In this document: positions 48,389 through 58,724 of the stretch, in pieces
Position numbering within the stretch: the stretch's first letter is position 1
Layout of the letters: each line of letters begins with the position of its first letter
IMG/VR virus record: IMGVR_UViG_3300025141_010303
Span: 1-61,778 of that record
Origin: a virus
DNA: 61,778 nucleotides
Direction: 5' to 3' (one strand)
Notes under the pieces: model-generated
Seen by the model: only the letters and a program-made list of their open reading frames with translations
Databases searched by the model: none
Told to the model about the DNA's origin: nothing
Made by a program: the position numbers and the translations under genes

Positions 48389-49032
48389 GATTTTACCATC
48401 TTTAATACATCAAAAGCTTCTGCATATTCTACTCCAATTTGATTTCCTCTATATCGTGCTAACACAGATAAACCATCTAAAATGTCATAACCTTGTTTCT
48501 TATATTTTTTGAGTTGACTGTCGTGACATTCACACATCTCTATTTTTTTATCAAACACATCAGTTACATCAACATAATAATTAGCGGTAGGATAAACATT
48601 TGTAATTCTTGGAACTGGTAATTGTTCATAACATAAAACATTGGATAATAATCTAGCAGATGCCATCGTTGTCTCCAAAGTAGCTATGTGGTCTTGATTC
48701 GTATCACCACCCCAATGTGTGTAAACTGTATCTATATCATAATCAATCATCAATTTTTCTAATTTAGAAACTGATTCAAAACTAAATGGTACATGTAAAT
48801 CTTTAAATGGTAAAAATTCCAAATTACATCCTAATAATTTAGCTGATTGTTCAGATTCATTTTTTAATTCTGTTTCACTTCTTAAACTTTCTCCAGTGAC
48901 ACCACTAATTGATTTAGAATTTGTCATTATAACCATCACAACATTGTCACCGTCATTTTTATGTCTAAACAAAGTTCCACCACAACCGAATTCTATATCA
49001 TCTGGATGAGCACCTACGGCCATTACATTCAT
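48385..49032 (-). CDS. PIG-L/LmbE-family deacetylase
   Basis: 215 residues: AVGAHPDDIEFGCGG (5-19) with the HPDD zinc site, VIMTNSKS, and HWGGDTNQDH (about 111-120) supplying the third ligand. These zinc enzymes deacetylate N-acetyl-amino sugars. In this operon it probably modifies a nucleotide-linked sugar. Translation coupled to neighbours. Confidence 0.85.
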   Translation of the reverse strand: MNVMAVGAHPDDIEFGCGGTLFRHKNDGDNVVMVIMTNSKSISGVTGESLRSETELKNESEQSAKLLGCNLEFLPFKDLHVPFSFESVSKLEKLMIDYDIDTVYTHWGGDTNQDHIATLETTMASARLLSNVLCYEQLPVPRITNVYPTANYYVDVTDVFDKKIEMCECHDSQLKKYKKQGYDILDGLSVLARYRGNQIGVEYAEAFDVLKMVKS

Positions 49033-49802
49033 TTATCATCTCCTATAGATTTTCCTAATATATCAACTGATACTTTTTTACCATGATTAAATAACAAGTC
49101 TATTGATGACATATTTGATATAAAATTACCATGCATCTGTTTATAGACTGGATGTTTAAAATTTTGAAAAAAGAAATTTACATTATTGTCTCTAAAAATA
49201 TCCTTATCTATGTATGTTCTACCAAGAGAACCAAATACAAAATTGTCAGCATTTACAACTTTACACATATTAATTATCAATTCAGATTTCTTTCCACTTA
49301 TATCATATCCTAACTCAATTAATTCAGAAGTTCTGTAAATAGGAACATTTACTTCAAATTTACCTAATATAAATTTACTAATTTTTATTATAAAATCTAA
49401 GAGAAATTCCTCATCCTCCAAATAAAGTTTTTCTATTTCTTCAAATAACGAATCAAAATAGAATGATTTTGAATAAGAATAATAAATAGCATTCAAATGT
49501 TTTTTCTTCCAATTTTGATTTTCATCTATCCTGACATCTTTCCAATTCAAGAGATGACTTCCCGCTTCCTTCAGTGGTATGTTCAACCACTGCCATCCAT
49601 CACCTTGTTTTATTCTTATCTTGTTCCTGTTCTGAAATACATCTTTTACATATTGAACATTATCTAAAATAAAATATACATCACCCATAATTGCTTTAGA
49701 TACATAACCAAGCCAAGGTAAAAATTCTGGTTGATGTGCTGTCAATATTATTCCACTGACATCCAATCTTCTTTTATCTAAACTTTTATCAATTTGTATC
49801 AT
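49029..49802 (-). CDS. WbqC-like protein
   Basis: 257 residues with the family start LTAHQPEFLPWLGYVSKAIMGDV (about 20-42), LDNVQYVKDVFQNRNKI (47-63) and GWQWLNIPLK. WbqC proteins occur in O-antigen clusters beside aminotransferases and may add groups such as glycine or other acyl residues to amino sugars; the reaction is not established. ATGA overlap with the DegT gene fits that context. Confidence 0.82.
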   Translation of the reverse strand: MIQIDKSLDKRRLDVSGIILTAHQPEFLPWLGYVSKAIMGDVYFILDNVQYVKDVFQNRNKIRIKQGDGWQWLNIPLKEAGSHLLNWKDVRIDENQNWKKKHLNAIYYSYSKSFYFDSLFEEIEKLYLEDEEFLLDFIIKISKFILGKFEVNVPIYRTSELIELGYDISGKKSELIINMCKVVNADNFVFGSLGRTYIDKDIFRDNNVNFFFQNFKHPVYKQMHGNFISNMSSIDLLFNHGKKVSVDILGKSIGDDK

Positions 49803-50962
49803 TTTAATTCTGTAATACTTTCAATTAACATATCAGTAATGTTATTTATATCTCTTTCAGTCAATTCATAATACATCGGTAATGACAAATGTCTTTTCAT
49901 GATGTCATCAGAAACATCATATGGTTTGTTTTGTAAATAATTCTTATAAATTTCTTGTTTATGACAATTAGGATCATAAGCATTCGCATTTTCTATACCA
50001 CTTAAATATAATTTATTGGCTAACTTATCTCTATCAATGTTGGAATCAAGTATAAAATAATAGTTCCAATAAGAATGGACAACATTGTCTGGTTTTTTTA
50101 TCAAAGTTATGCCATCAACATCTTTGAGATTTTCAGCATATAGTTTCGCAATTTCATTTCTTTTTTTAACAAATTCATCTAAATGAGACAACTGTGCTAA
50201 ACCTATTATAGCTGAAGTTTCTGTCATTCTAAAGTTTTGTGATGGATTTATTGCTTTAACTCCATAGTCAACACCAATCAACTTACCTTTATTTCTAACT
50301 ACACCATGATATCTCAATATCCTAGCTCTGTCAACTAATTCTTTGTTATCTGTTGTAATCATACCACCCTCGCCGGTAACTAAAACTTTTGATGGGTAAA
50401 AAGAAAAACAGCCAACTTCACCTAAATTGCCAGCCATCACATTGTCGATTGAAGCACCGTGTGCATGAGCAGCATCTTCTATGATAAAAATATCCTTTTC
50501 ATCACATATTGATTTTATTTCATAAAAATCAGGCGAAATCAATCCAGCCATATGAACCCACATTATAGCTCCAACATCATCATCTAAATTATCTAAAATA
50601 CTTTTTTTAGACATACACAAAGTTTTTTCATCTATATCAACAATCAATGGAATGTTACCTGAAAGTATGATAGAATTTACACTTGCTAAAAAAGTATTGG
50701 TAGTTACAATTATTTTTTTATTCTTTAATCTCAATGATCTCATTGATATTTCCAATGCTGATGTACAAGAATTTGTAGCTACTGCATACTTTACACCTAT
50801 TTTTTCTGCAAATCTCTGTTCAAATTCTGATACATATTTTCCTTGAGAAATCTGACCTGTAGTTAATATTTCATCAATTTTTAATAAAATATTCTTTCTA
50901 TCATCTTCACTAAAATAAGGTTTCGCTCTTGGATAATATGTAGTTAAAGAATTAATTTTCAT
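49799..50962 (-). CDS. DegT/DnrJ/EryC1-family sugar aminotransferase
   Basis: 387 residues: ATNSCTSALEISMRSL (62-77) PLP-phosphate site, EDAAHAHGA (162-170) with the Asp that contacts pyridine N, and SFYPSKVLVTGEGG (187-200) with the catalytic Lys192. It transfers an amino group from glutamate to a keto-deoxysugar. Gmd in the same operon would supply GDP-4-keto-6-deoxymannose, so perosamine-type synthesis is possible; other substrates are equally open. Confidence 0.87.
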   Translation of the reverse strand: MKINSLTTYYPRAKPYFSEDDRKNILLKIDEILTTGQISQGKYVSEFEQRFAEKIGVKYAVATNSCTSALEISMRSLRLKNKKIIVTTNTFLASVNSIILSGNIPLIVDIDEKTLCMSKKSILDNLDDDVGAIMWVHMAGLISPDFYEIKSICDEKDIFIIEDAAHAHGASIDNVMAGNLGEVGCFSFYPSKVLVTGEGGMITTDNKELVDRARILRYHGVVRNKGKLIGVDYGVKAINPSQNFRMTETSAIIGLAQLSHLDEFVKKRNEIAKLYAENLKDVDGITLIKKPDNVVHSYWNYYFILDSNIDRDKLANKLYLSGIENANAYDPNCHKQEIYKNYLQNKPYDVSDDIMKRHLSLPMYYELTERDINNITDMLIESITELK

Positions 50963-51746
50963 TTTTCCATCTTTCTATAAATGATTTCACAATATGATTT
51001 ATGTCATTAAATTTTATTCCAAATTCCATTTTTATATCATTGTTATCTATTTCAAAATGTTGATTTAAAAAAATAGATTCATCTGATTTTTCAACAGTAT
51101 GTTCTTTTATGTATAACTCTTTTTTAATTATATCAATAACTTCATTTACGGTTGTCTCTTTGTCACTTCCAATTTCGTATATTTTACCTTTTAGGTTGTT
51201 AGTTGATGAAATTATGTGTTCTAAACAATTTACCACATCCTTGACATCAACTAAATTTATGTGACAGTCACCATTGTCTATTTTTATACTTTCACCACCA
51301 ACTAATTTGTTGATAAAATATTCTAATCTCATTATATGATTTCCATAACCAACCACATAAGATGGTCTGACTATAGTATAATTCAAATCTGTATCACTTA
51401 ATTTTTTTTCTATATTTTCCTTTTCAATAGCATAAGAACCAAAAGTATCTTTATATCTGACAGCTGCACTACTTACAAAAATGTATCGTATGTTTTTTGG
51501 TATAAATTCTTTTATCAATTCAAATTGTTTCAAATTATAAAGACACATATCCACAATACAGTCAAAACTATCTAAATTTTGGGCGATGCATCGTATGGTG
51601 TTTATGTTTCTGTCAAACTTTATAATTTCAGCATTTTCATCACCGGAAACACTTCTGTTGAACAATACAACTTTATGTGATTCAACAAGTTTTTTTACCA
51701 ACAACTTGCCAATAAATCTGTTGCCTCCTATAACAGCTATTTTCAT
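50952..51746 (-). CDS. NAD-dependent sugar epimerase/reductase
   Basis: 264 residues: GGNRFIG (8-14) nucleotide site, VDMCLYN and SSAAVRYKDTFGSYAIEKE with the Tyr-x3-Lys pair (YAIEK). C-terminal half is shorter than in GalE. Likely makes a final reduced or epimerised sugar. Follows the dehydratase gene through TAA-ATG. Confidence 0.75.
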   Translation of the reverse strand: MKIAVIGGNRFIGKLLVKKLVESHKVVLFNRSVSGDENAEIIKFDRNINTIRCIAQNLDSFDCIVDMCLYNLKQFELIKEFIPKNIRYIFVSSAAVRYKDTFGSYAIEKENIEKKLSDTDLNYTIVRPSYVVGYGNHIMRLEYFINKLVGGESIKIDNGDCHINLVDVKDVVNCLEHIISSTNNLKGKIYEIGSDKETTVNEVIDIIKKELYIKEHTVEKSDESIFLNQHFEIDNNDIKMEFGIKFNDINHIVKSFIERWKNEN

Positions 51747-52607
51747 TTAAATCATTTCCTTGATTTCCTCAACAGTGAATCTTTCGGATTCATTAGAATA
51801 CGTTCCATCTTCTAAAATTCTTTCATGTAAATTTTCACCAGGCTGTAAACCAGTTGTTTTTATGTTTAATGTACAACCATCCGGTAAATACTTTTCACCC
51901 ATAGCCGTCAATAAATCACCTACTGACATAGATTTCATCTCTGGAACATATGGTTTTGAATCAGTAGCATTTTCCATACAATCATATATTAAATCTACTG
52001 CTTGTTCAACAGTCCAAAAATATCTCGTAGCTTCTGGTTCTGTAACTGTTACTTGTTCACCATTTTGTAATAATTCTTTCCATTTACACAAAACAGAACC
52101 CGTTGAATATAATACATTCCCATATCTAACTGTTCTAAATTTGATATTTGGATAGTTACTTTCAAATTGTTCAAATGACTTTTCCATAATATATTTAGTT
52201 GCACCATACACACCAGATATCTGAGCTGCTTTGTCTGTGCTGATACCAAGAACAAACTCAACATCACTGTTAACTGATTCTTCAAGAATATTCAATGAAC
52301 CAATCACATTTGACCGTGTACATTCTCTACACTTGTTCTCAGCCATACCCACATGCTTGAATGCAGCTAAATGAAATACACCATCTACACCTTTCATAGC
52401 TTGTTGTACATCAAATCTATCTGATACATCACCTGGTATTATTTTTACTGATGAATACTTTTGTTTTAATTTTAAAAGATTTCCCTCATTCCGTGACATA
52501 ACTGCCACTTCTGAATCGTTATTTAACAATCTTTTAATTAACTCATTACCTAAAAAACCACTGCCACCTGTGATTAAATATCTCTTATCATTTTTAACTT
52601 CTATCAT
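51747..52607 (-). CDS. CapD/FlaA1-type UDP-sugar 4,6-dehydratase/epimerase
   Basis: 286 residues from ATG 52607 (AGGAAAG upstream; a GTG start at 52634 is less likely). [10 protein letters not shown] site, [12 protein letters not shown] (about 79-90), [21 protein letters not shown] (about 121-141) with the catalytic region, and [14 protein letters not shown]: hallmarks of the FlaA1/CapD/FnlA group acting on UDP-GlcNAc. It probably starts an amino-sugar branch with the DegT and WbqC genes. Confidence 0.85.
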   Translation of the reverse strand: MIEVKNDKRYLITGGSGFLGNELIKRLLNNDSEVAVMSRNEGNLLKLKQKYSSVKIIPGDVSDRFDVQQAMKGVDGVFHLAAFKHVGMAENKCRECTRSNVIGSLNILEESVNSDVEFVLGISTDKAAQISGVYGATKYIMEKSFEQFESNYPNIKFRTVRYGNVLYSTGSVLCKWKELLQNGEQVTVTEPEATRYFWTVEQAVDLIYDCMENATDSKPYVPEMKSMSVGDLLTAMGEKYLPDGCTLNIKTTGLQPGENLHERILEDGTYSNESERFTVEEIKEMI

Positions 52608-53571
52608 TTTCTTTCCTATACTTTTTAATATCACTTTCTACCATAATTTCTACTAAATCTTTAAAGGATGTTCTTGGTTTCCAATTTAATACCTCTCTCG
52701 CTTTTGTTGAATCCCCACGAAGGTAATCAACTTCCGCCGGTCTCATGTATCTTTCATCTTGACCTACAAACTGTTCCCAATTTGACAAACCAACATAATT
52801 AAAAGCTACATCTAAAAATTCTCTAATTGAATGAGTTTCACCGGTAGATATAACATAATCATCTGGTGTATCTTGTTGTAACATCAACCACATAGCTTCT
52901 ACATAGTCAGGAGAGTAACCCCAATCTCTTTCAGAATCAAGATTTCCAAGCACTATTTTATTTGATAATCCAGTTCTTATCTGTGCAATTCCATCTGAAA
53001 TCTTACGGGTTACAAATTCTATACCTCTCCGTTCAGATTCATGATTAAATAAAATGCCACTACAGTTAAACATGTCATAAGATTCCCTATAGTTCTTTGT
53101 AATCCAATGACCATATACTTTTGCAACCCCATAAGGACTTCTCGGATAAAATGGAGTGTCTTCTGTTTGAGGAGTTTCTTGTACCTTACCAAACATTTCC
53201 GATGAAGATGCCTGATAAAACTTTATTGGTTTTCCATATTCTCTAATTGCCTCTAATATTCTCATCACACCAAGTCCAGTAACATCACCTGTTTGTTCAG
53301 GCATTTTCCAACTTGCATACACAAATGATTGAGAAGCCAAATTATAAACTTCATCTGGATTACTGTCTCTTAACGCTCTCAACAGTGAACCTTGATCTGT
53401 TAAATCAGCTGTCAAAAATGTTATTTTATCTTTGAGATGTTCTGTATTTATTCTATTCTTTGAAGATGAACGTCTTTCAATGCCATATACTTCATACCCT
53501 TTTTCTAAAAGTAAATCAGCTAGATGACTTCCATCCATCCCAGTAATTCCTGTTATTAATGCTCTTTTCAT
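52594..53571 (-). CDS. gmd: GDP-mannose 4,6-dehydratase
   Basis: 325 residues: [14 protein letters not shown] (8-21), ERRSSS (32-37), NLASQSFV (77-84), [12 protein letters not shown] (121-132), YGVAK (147-151), [16 protein letters not shown] (175-190) and [14 protein letters not shown]. This is the Gmd family throughout. It converts GDP-mannose to GDP-4-keto-6-deoxymannose, the branch point for GDP-fucose, perosamine and colitose. Two other genes here (56687, 57825) fit the colitose branch. Confidence 0.93.
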   Translation of the reverse strand: MKRALITGITGMDGSHLADLLLEKGYEVYGIERRSSSKNRINTEHLKDKITFLTADLTDQGSLLRALRDSNPDEVYNLASQSFVYASWKMPEQTGDVTGLGVMRILEAIREYGKPIKFYQASSSEMFGKVQETPQTEDTPFYPRSPYGVAKVYGHWITKNYRESYDMFNCSGILFNHESERRGIEFVTRKISDGIAQIRTGLSNKIVLGNLDSERDWGYSPDYVEAMWLMLQQDTPDDYVISTGETHSIREFLDVAFNYVGLSNWEQFVGQDERYMRPAEVDYLRGDSTKAREVLNWKPRTSFKDLVEIMVESDIKKYRKENDRS

Positions 53572-54570
53572 TTAAACCTCCATAATTTCTTTAAAATCAT
53601 TATATTCATAAAATTTATCGTTACCACCAATGAGATTCTGTATGTTGTGTTGTGACAATCTTAAAAACTTTTGAAATTTGTTATTTTTTTTATCTATAAA
53701 TGAGTTTGGGTTATCTTCACCTAACACATATAATCTTTTATTTGGGTGTCTTCTCGCATGTACATGCAACAAATTCTTACATATGAATTGCATAAAGTTT
53801 TGTCCACATAACTTCTCAATCATTATAGATAATCCATGATCATCGTTATATAAAAGACAGGGTGGTATATTTACACCAAACTTTATCAAATCCGCTGACA
53901 ATACAAGACACGCTCCACTAATTTTTGGTTTAACTATGTATTCAAAATCAAAATCTTTAGCTTCAGCATTTATTTCATTCATTGTTTCTATTGGTAAAAA
54001 TGACTTAGCTTGATTTAAATTTAGATGTTGTTGATCGTCGTCCACAAATACAACATCTTTATATTTAGTGTGAACTAATGGATCCCAACTAGAATCCCAC
54101 ATTTTCCTATCCGCAAAACTTAATATATACCTATGAATGTTTTGTGAATCCGTATATTCTGATAATGACTCTATTGCCTGAAATGCCTCTCTAGGAAAGA
54201 AACTATCAGTTTCACCCCACATTATATAATCTACTTTCTTACAATAATTGTAATTCAAATCTCTTCTGTAATCAGTATGAAAGTAAAAAACATCTTTTCC
54301 AACTACCTTAGCATTTACCCCAAAACCTAAATCTTCTATTATGTGAACACCATCATTAAATTTTTGCAACAACTCTAGTTCTGAAATCTTATCATAATCT
54401 ATCTTTTCAATTTGTTCAGACATATTAAAACATAAATCAATTATGACATTATCTTTATTCTCTACAGTTTCTAATAAATTAACCATACCATCAATGAAAT
54501 CCTTATACATTTCAATTTCAAAGAACATTACATGCGTTCCTATTACATATTTATTTTTTAATTTAGTCAT
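53572..54570 (-). CDS. Glycosyltransferase-like protein
   Basis: 332 residues with a GT-A-like layout: VDYIMWGETDSFFPREAF (about 122-139), FVDDDQQHLN and an acceptor-side PCLLYNDDHGLSIMIEKL. It opens against the gmd gene (TAA-ATG). The GETDSF segment likely replaces the DxD motif. Assignment to a family is not certain. Confidence 0.62.
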   Translation of the reverse strand: MTKLKNKYVIGTHVMFFEIEMYKDFIDGMVNLLETVENKDNVIIDLCFNMSEQIEKIDYDKISELELLQKFNDGVHIIEDLGFGVNAKVVGKDVFYFHTDYRRDLNYNYCKKVDYIMWGETDSFFPREAFQAIESLSEYTDSQNIHRYILSFADRKMWDSSWDPLVHTKYKDVVFVDDDQQHLNLNQAKSFLPIETMNEINAEAKDFDFEYIVKPKISGACLVLSADLIKFGVNIPPCLLYNDDHGLSIMIEKLCGQNFMQFICKNLLHVHARRHPNKRLYVLGEDNPNSFIDKKNNKFQKFLRLSQHNIQNLIGGNDKFYEYNDFKEIMEV

Positions 54571-55312
54571 TTACTTCTCCATAAAGATACTTGTATGTTT
54601 TCTCCATCCAAAATGGTACACTTTCTTCTTTGTTTGGTAATCCATTGAAGTGCATAACACAACCTATATCAGCATGTAACATATCTTCACCTATAATTTC
54701 TTTTTTAGACATACAAGTCATATTATATTTATAAGATAATAATTTTATATCTACTTTGTGTCTATGTAACATAAAATTAAGAATAGTTTGATCTCTACCA
54801 ATACCAAACTTATCAACTAATTCGTTTATCAATTCTTTATTTTCAAAATATATTTTAATCATCTCTTGAAAAAATGATTTATGTTTTTTATTAACTATTT
54901 GAAATCCACCATTTCCATATTCCCAAAAGTCAAACCATTCATCTTTAAACAAATACTTATGATAATGTTCCATACCTCTTAAAATCCAATCATAACTACC
55001 ATCATCATGCACTAAACAATATTTATCATTTGTCTCTTCAAAAAAGTTAGGACAATCTGGATGAACTATTGTATCAGCATCTATCATTAAAACTTGATTG
55101 TAATCTATTTCATTATGTTCTAACATATCAAACAAATAATATCTTTGAAAGATAATATGCATTTCGTTCTGATCTAAAACTGGTTCTTCTAACAAAAATA
55201 ATTCAGCATTATTCTTTTCACAAAAATGTTTCCAAGAATTAATAGAATATTGATATTCTTTTTTATTCTCAGCATTGACAACAACCATAAACACTACATT
55301 TTTACTTGACAT
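54563..55312 (-). CDS. GT-A-fold glycosyltransferase
   Basis: 249 residues: EYQYSINSWKHFCEKNNAELF (19-39), QVLMIDADTIVHPDCPNFFE (73-92) with the DADT metal site, and GYG-like WEYGNGGFQIVNKKH. It resembles the N-terminal half of the next gene upstream (55302), so the two are paralogues. Adds a sugar to the glycan. Confidence 0.75.
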   Translation of the reverse strand: MSSKNVVFMVVVNAENKKEYQYSINSWKHFCEKNNAELFLLEEPVLDQNEMHIIFQRYYLFDMLEHNEIDYNQVLMIDADTIVHPDCPNFFEETNDKYCLVHDDGSYDWILRGMEHYHKYLFKDEWFDFWEYGNGGFQIVNKKHKSFFQEMIKIYFENKELINELVDKFGIGRDQTILNFMLHRHKVDIKLLSYKYNMTCMSKKEIIGEDMLHADIGCVMHFNGLPNKEESVPFWMEKTYKYLYGEVND

Positions 55313-56690
55313 TACAAATACATCCTTCTACATCATCAAATTTTGTTCCTGCTGCATGAACTAAATCTTCTGGTTTTTCACCTATAAATTTAGACAATAT
55401 CAATTTACCACCTACCACTAATTCATCAACCACTTTTTTTATATCTCCATGTGGTGATGGAAGTCCATAATCATCAAATATGATAACTATGTCTTTACCA
55501 AATAACTTTAATGAATTTTCAACATCACTTTTCACTTGATAATATTCATGTCCAGCATCTATAAACACAACACCTACATCTTCTGGTAAGTAATCTTTCC
55601 AGTCATCTTTGTATAAATCCATCTTCACAAATTCTACATTATCTCTGTCTGAATTATTTTTATATGCTTGTTCTAAATTCCAATCATCCCATTCGACTGC
55701 TACAACTCTCTTAAAGATATGACTTAACATCCTTGTAGATTGACCTTGTGATGCTCCTATCTCTACTATTGTTTTATCTTTATATTTGTCAGTACCAAAT
55801 TCTTTCAATACATCTAATTTAAATTTCCTTGATGTGGTATATTTGGCTGTGTCTTTATGTAACATCTCGTCTAAAATCTTATCATATTTGACACTATCCA
55901 TGTTATAATTATTTCCAACTAAATCCCACGTCTGTTTGATAAGATTGCTCCTGTCATCTTTTAGTATTCCATTGAACACCCAATTATAACCATATTTTAT
56001 GAAAAATGGAGTCTTGTCATCTCCGTCTTGCCAATTGTGAGAAAATAACTCTTTCCTATGCATATGTGTTAATTTAAAAGCAGTCGGTAAATCTAAATTT
56101 AATTCAACATCATTCATCTGTAACCAATAATTAAAAGGTGTTTGTTCAGTTCCTTTTTTTACAATGTTATCTTGTAAATCAATAAATGTATCTATGTTGT
56201 CTAAATATAGTTTTTTAAATCCTTCAATCACCTCTCTATGAGTTTCATTAAAAATAATCACACCCGAACTTATATAACTATATTGGTCTAATTCAAAACC
56301 ATCAAAAAATTGTTTATATCCCTGAATGCTGTCATATATCCATCTCATATTATCTTTATCATTCCAACCAACAAACTTCCTATCTGTCAATTCAAATATA
56401 TTTGGAGCATCCCACTTAATCATACAACTACTGTCAGCTAAAAATATTTGGTCATAATCTATACCTCTCCTATCCAACTCATCAAATACAAATATTATCT
56501 TTTGCCAATTTGGTCTAAATCTAAATAAGTCATCTTCAACTGGTTCTGTAAATGGAACAAACAATACATCATTTCTTTCACACCAATATTCCCAAGATTT
56601 TCTGGTATATTCAAAATAATCATAATTGCCATATTTATGTGCATTTTCTTTATGAACAATAGCCGGCCACCATACCACATTTTTTTTCAT
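55302..56690 (-). CDS. Fusion of a GT-A glycosyltransferase and a SAM methyltransferase
   Basis: 462 residues. Residues 1-265 are GT-A-like (YFEYTRKSWEYWCERNDVLFVPF, DQIFLADSSCMIKWDAPNIFE) but with DSS instead of the usual DxD. Residues about 300-462 are a class I methyltransferase (KTIVEIGASQGQSTRML, VVAVEWDDWN, VGVVFIDAGHEYYQVKSDVENSL). The fusion would couple sugar transfer with O-methylation of the product, a common chain-end cap. The gene overlaps its neighbours. Confidence 0.75.
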   Translation of the reverse strand: MKKNVVWWPAIVHKENAHKYGNYDYFEYTRKSWEYWCERNDVLFVPFTEPVEDDLFRFRPNWQKIIFVFDELDRRGIDYDQIFLADSSCMIKWDAPNIFELTDRKFVGWNDKDNMRWIYDSIQGYKQFFDGFELDQYSYISSGVIIFNETHREVIEGFKKLYLDNIDTFIDLQDNIVKKGTEQTPFNYWLQMNDVELNLDLPTAFKLTHMHRKELFSHNWQDGDDKTPFFIKYGYNWVFNGILKDDRSNLIKQTWDLVGNNYNMDSVKYDKILDEMLHKDTAKYTTSRKFKLDVLKEFGTDKYKDKTIVEIGASQGQSTRMLSHIFKRVVAVEWDDWNLEQAYKNNSDRDNVEFVKMDLYKDDWKDYLPEDVGVVFIDAGHEYYQVKSDVENSLKLFGKDIVIIFDDYGLPSPHGDIKKVVDELVVGGKLILSKFIGEKPEDLVHAAGTKFDDVEGCICNVK

Positions 56691-57856
56691 TTTTCAATTC
56701 CTTCATTAACAATTTCAATAATTTTAAATAATTCTGATTTAGTTAAGCGAGGGTGATTAGGTAGATAAAATCCATATTTATCAATTATTGAAACATTTGG
56801 TAATTCTAATTTACTATGTTCTTTAATATAAAATGGTTGTGTTCCCATTGAACCACATATCATAGGTCTAACCTCAATGTCATTTTCTTGTAAGTCTTTT
56901 ACAATTATATCTCTGTTAGGATGAACTACAGGATATGCAAAGTTTGAAATGAATGAATCTTTTTGTGGTTTAGCTTTCCAATAATCATTTACAATTAAAT
57001 TTTGATAAATATTAAAATTCTTCTCTCTTTTTTTACCCCAGTCATCTAATTTATCTATTTGATTCAAACCTATAAATGCTTGTAAGTCAGTAGACCTTAA
57101 ATTAAAACCTGGATAATAAAAAGTATACATAGCATCAAACTCTGAAACATTCCATTCTTTCTGTAGCTCAATTTGAGTTTCTTTCTTTAAATCTCTATCC
57201 CACCCATGACTTCTAAGTGAAACCAAAAGTTCATACAATTCTTCATCATCTGTAGATATAAACCCACCTTCTATTGTAGAAATATGATGACCAAAAAATG
57301 TAGAGAAAGATGACATCCTACCAAAAGTTCCAAGTTTCTTTCCTTTATATTCACACCCCATAGATTCACAAGCATCTTCCAATAACATGACATCGTATCT
57401 ATTACATAATTCAACTACTTTATCCATATTAGGAACTAACCCTAAAACAGAAACCATTATTAATACATCTGGATTTTTTCTCTGAAATATCTCTTCTAAA
57501 TGTTCCAAATCAACTGACAAGTCATCCATATTACAATCACACAACAATGGCATCATACCTAATTGCATTACAGGTGCCAAATCAGTAGCCCAAGCAACAG
57601 AAGGAACAACAACCGAGACTCTCGGTGGTGTATTCATATTTCTGTAATGACATTCCTTAAATGCAGATAACATCAAAAGATTAGCTGATGAACCAGAGTT
57701 ACAAAATACAGAATATTTTCTCCCTAACCATTTAGAATATTTTTTTTCTAACTGTAATGTAACAGGTCCCTTTGTTAATCTTGGATATGTTTTTAACCAG
57801 TCAACTAATTGATCAATATCTTTGTTATCTATTGTATCTTTTACTAAAGTTATCAT
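56687..57856 (-). CDS. ColD/RfbH-type PLP-dependent sugar 3-dehydratase
   Basis: 389 residues in the DegT fold (CNSGSSANLLMLSAF, 52-66; EDACESMG, 160-167). At the PLP-Lys position is FFGHHISTIEGG (187-198): His190 replaces Lys. This His is the mark of ColD and RfbH enzymes, which remove the C3 hydroxyl to make 3,6-dideoxy sugars rather than transfer an amino group. With Gmd and the Fcl/ColC-like gene it fits GDP-colitose synthesis. It overlaps the next gene by 32 bases. Confidence 0.85.
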   Translation of the reverse strand: MITLVKDTIDNKDIDQLVDWLKTYPRLTKGPVTLQLEKKYSKWLGRKYSVFCNSGSSANLLMLSAFKECHYRNMNTPPRVSVVVPSVAWATDLAPVMQLGMMPLLCDCNMDDLSVDLEHLEEIFQRKNPDVLIMVSVLGLVPNMDKVVELCNRYDVMLLEDACESMGCEYKGKKLGTFGRMSSFSTFFGHHISTIEGGFISTDDEELYELLVSLRSHGWDRDLKKETQIELQKEWNVSEFDAMYTFYYPGFNLRSTDLQAFIGLNQIDKLDDWGKKREKNFNIYQNLIVNDYWKAKPQKDSFISNFAYPVVHPNRDIIVKDLQENDIEVRPMICGSMGTQPFYIKEHSKLELPNVSIIDKYGFYLPNHPRLTKSELFKIIEIVNEGIEK

Positions 57857-58724
57857 AAACTTTTTCTATTCCCACCTCTAATGATGTAAACTCAAAATTA
57901 CTCAACACAGATAACAATTTAGATGAATCAACATCTTTCCTGTATTGTCCATCAGGTTTACTGTTGTCATAATTTACAACTATTTTATCTTTTTTACAAG
58001 CTTTTTTTCCAATTTCTGCTATCTCATTTATACTGTAAACCTCTTTTGGAGATACATTAAAATTATCAACTATATTATTGTCAATCATATATTTAATAAC
58101 TCTCGCTAAATCACCACCATACATAAATTGTCTTAATGGTTTTCCCGTCCCCCACATAATTATCTGTTCATCATTTTCATATATTTTTCTAATCAACGCT
58201 GACACAAAATGACTATTATGTTCTCCATATTTATCATATTCACCATATAAATTACAGGGAATTAAATATGACCACTTCTTGTTATATTGTTTCACATATG
58301 AATCTATATGAGCAGCCATACATCTTTTGGCAAATCCATATGAAAAGTTAGTTGGAGTAGGTGGTCCATTAAATAATTCTTCTTCTTTCATTGGATATGT
58401 TTCTGACACATCTGGGTAGATACAAGTGCTTAACACAGCAATAACTTTTTCTACTTCAAATTCATGACAAACTTTTAAAATATTGGTATTCATTAAAACA
58501 TTTTCTTCAAGATAATCTACTGGATATTTCATATTGTCCATAATACCACCAACTCTAGCTGCTAAATGTATAACAAAATCTGGTTCATATTCATTTATCA
58601 TATCTCTAACTTCATCTATTCTTATCAAATTATAATCTTTGGAAGACATATAAATAGCTTCAGGTAAAATATCATTCAAATATTTCCCAACTAAACCACT
58701 ACCACCTGTAACTAATATTTTCAT
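57825..58724 (-). CDS. GDP-L-fucose synthase/ColC-like epimerase-reductase
   Basis: 299 residues with the full Fcl signature: GGSGLVG (7-13), HLAARVGGI (53-61), LSTCIYPDVSETYPMKEEELFNGPPTPTN (98-126, described by its end pattern) and YGFAK (129-133) with catalytic Tyr and Lys. Fcl epimerises and reduces GDP-4-keto-6-deoxymannose; ColC does the same for the 3-deoxy product. The neighbouring ColD-type gene favours the second option. Confidence 0.88.
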   Translation of the reverse strand: MKILVTGGSGLVGKYLNDILPEAIYMSSKDYNLIRIDEVRDMINEYEPDFVIHLAARVGGIMDNMKYPVDYLEENVLMNTNILKVCHEFEVEKVIAVLSTCIYPDVSETYPMKEEELFNGPPTPTNFSYGFAKRCMAAHIDSYVKQYNKKWSYLIPCNLYGEYDKYGEHNSHFVSALIRKIYENDEQIIMWGTGKPLRQFMYGGDLARVIKYMIDNNIVDNFNVSPKEVYSINEIAEIGKKACKKDKIVVNYDNSKPDGQYRKDVDSSKLLSVLSNFEFTSLEVGIEKVYDNFSKRYNR

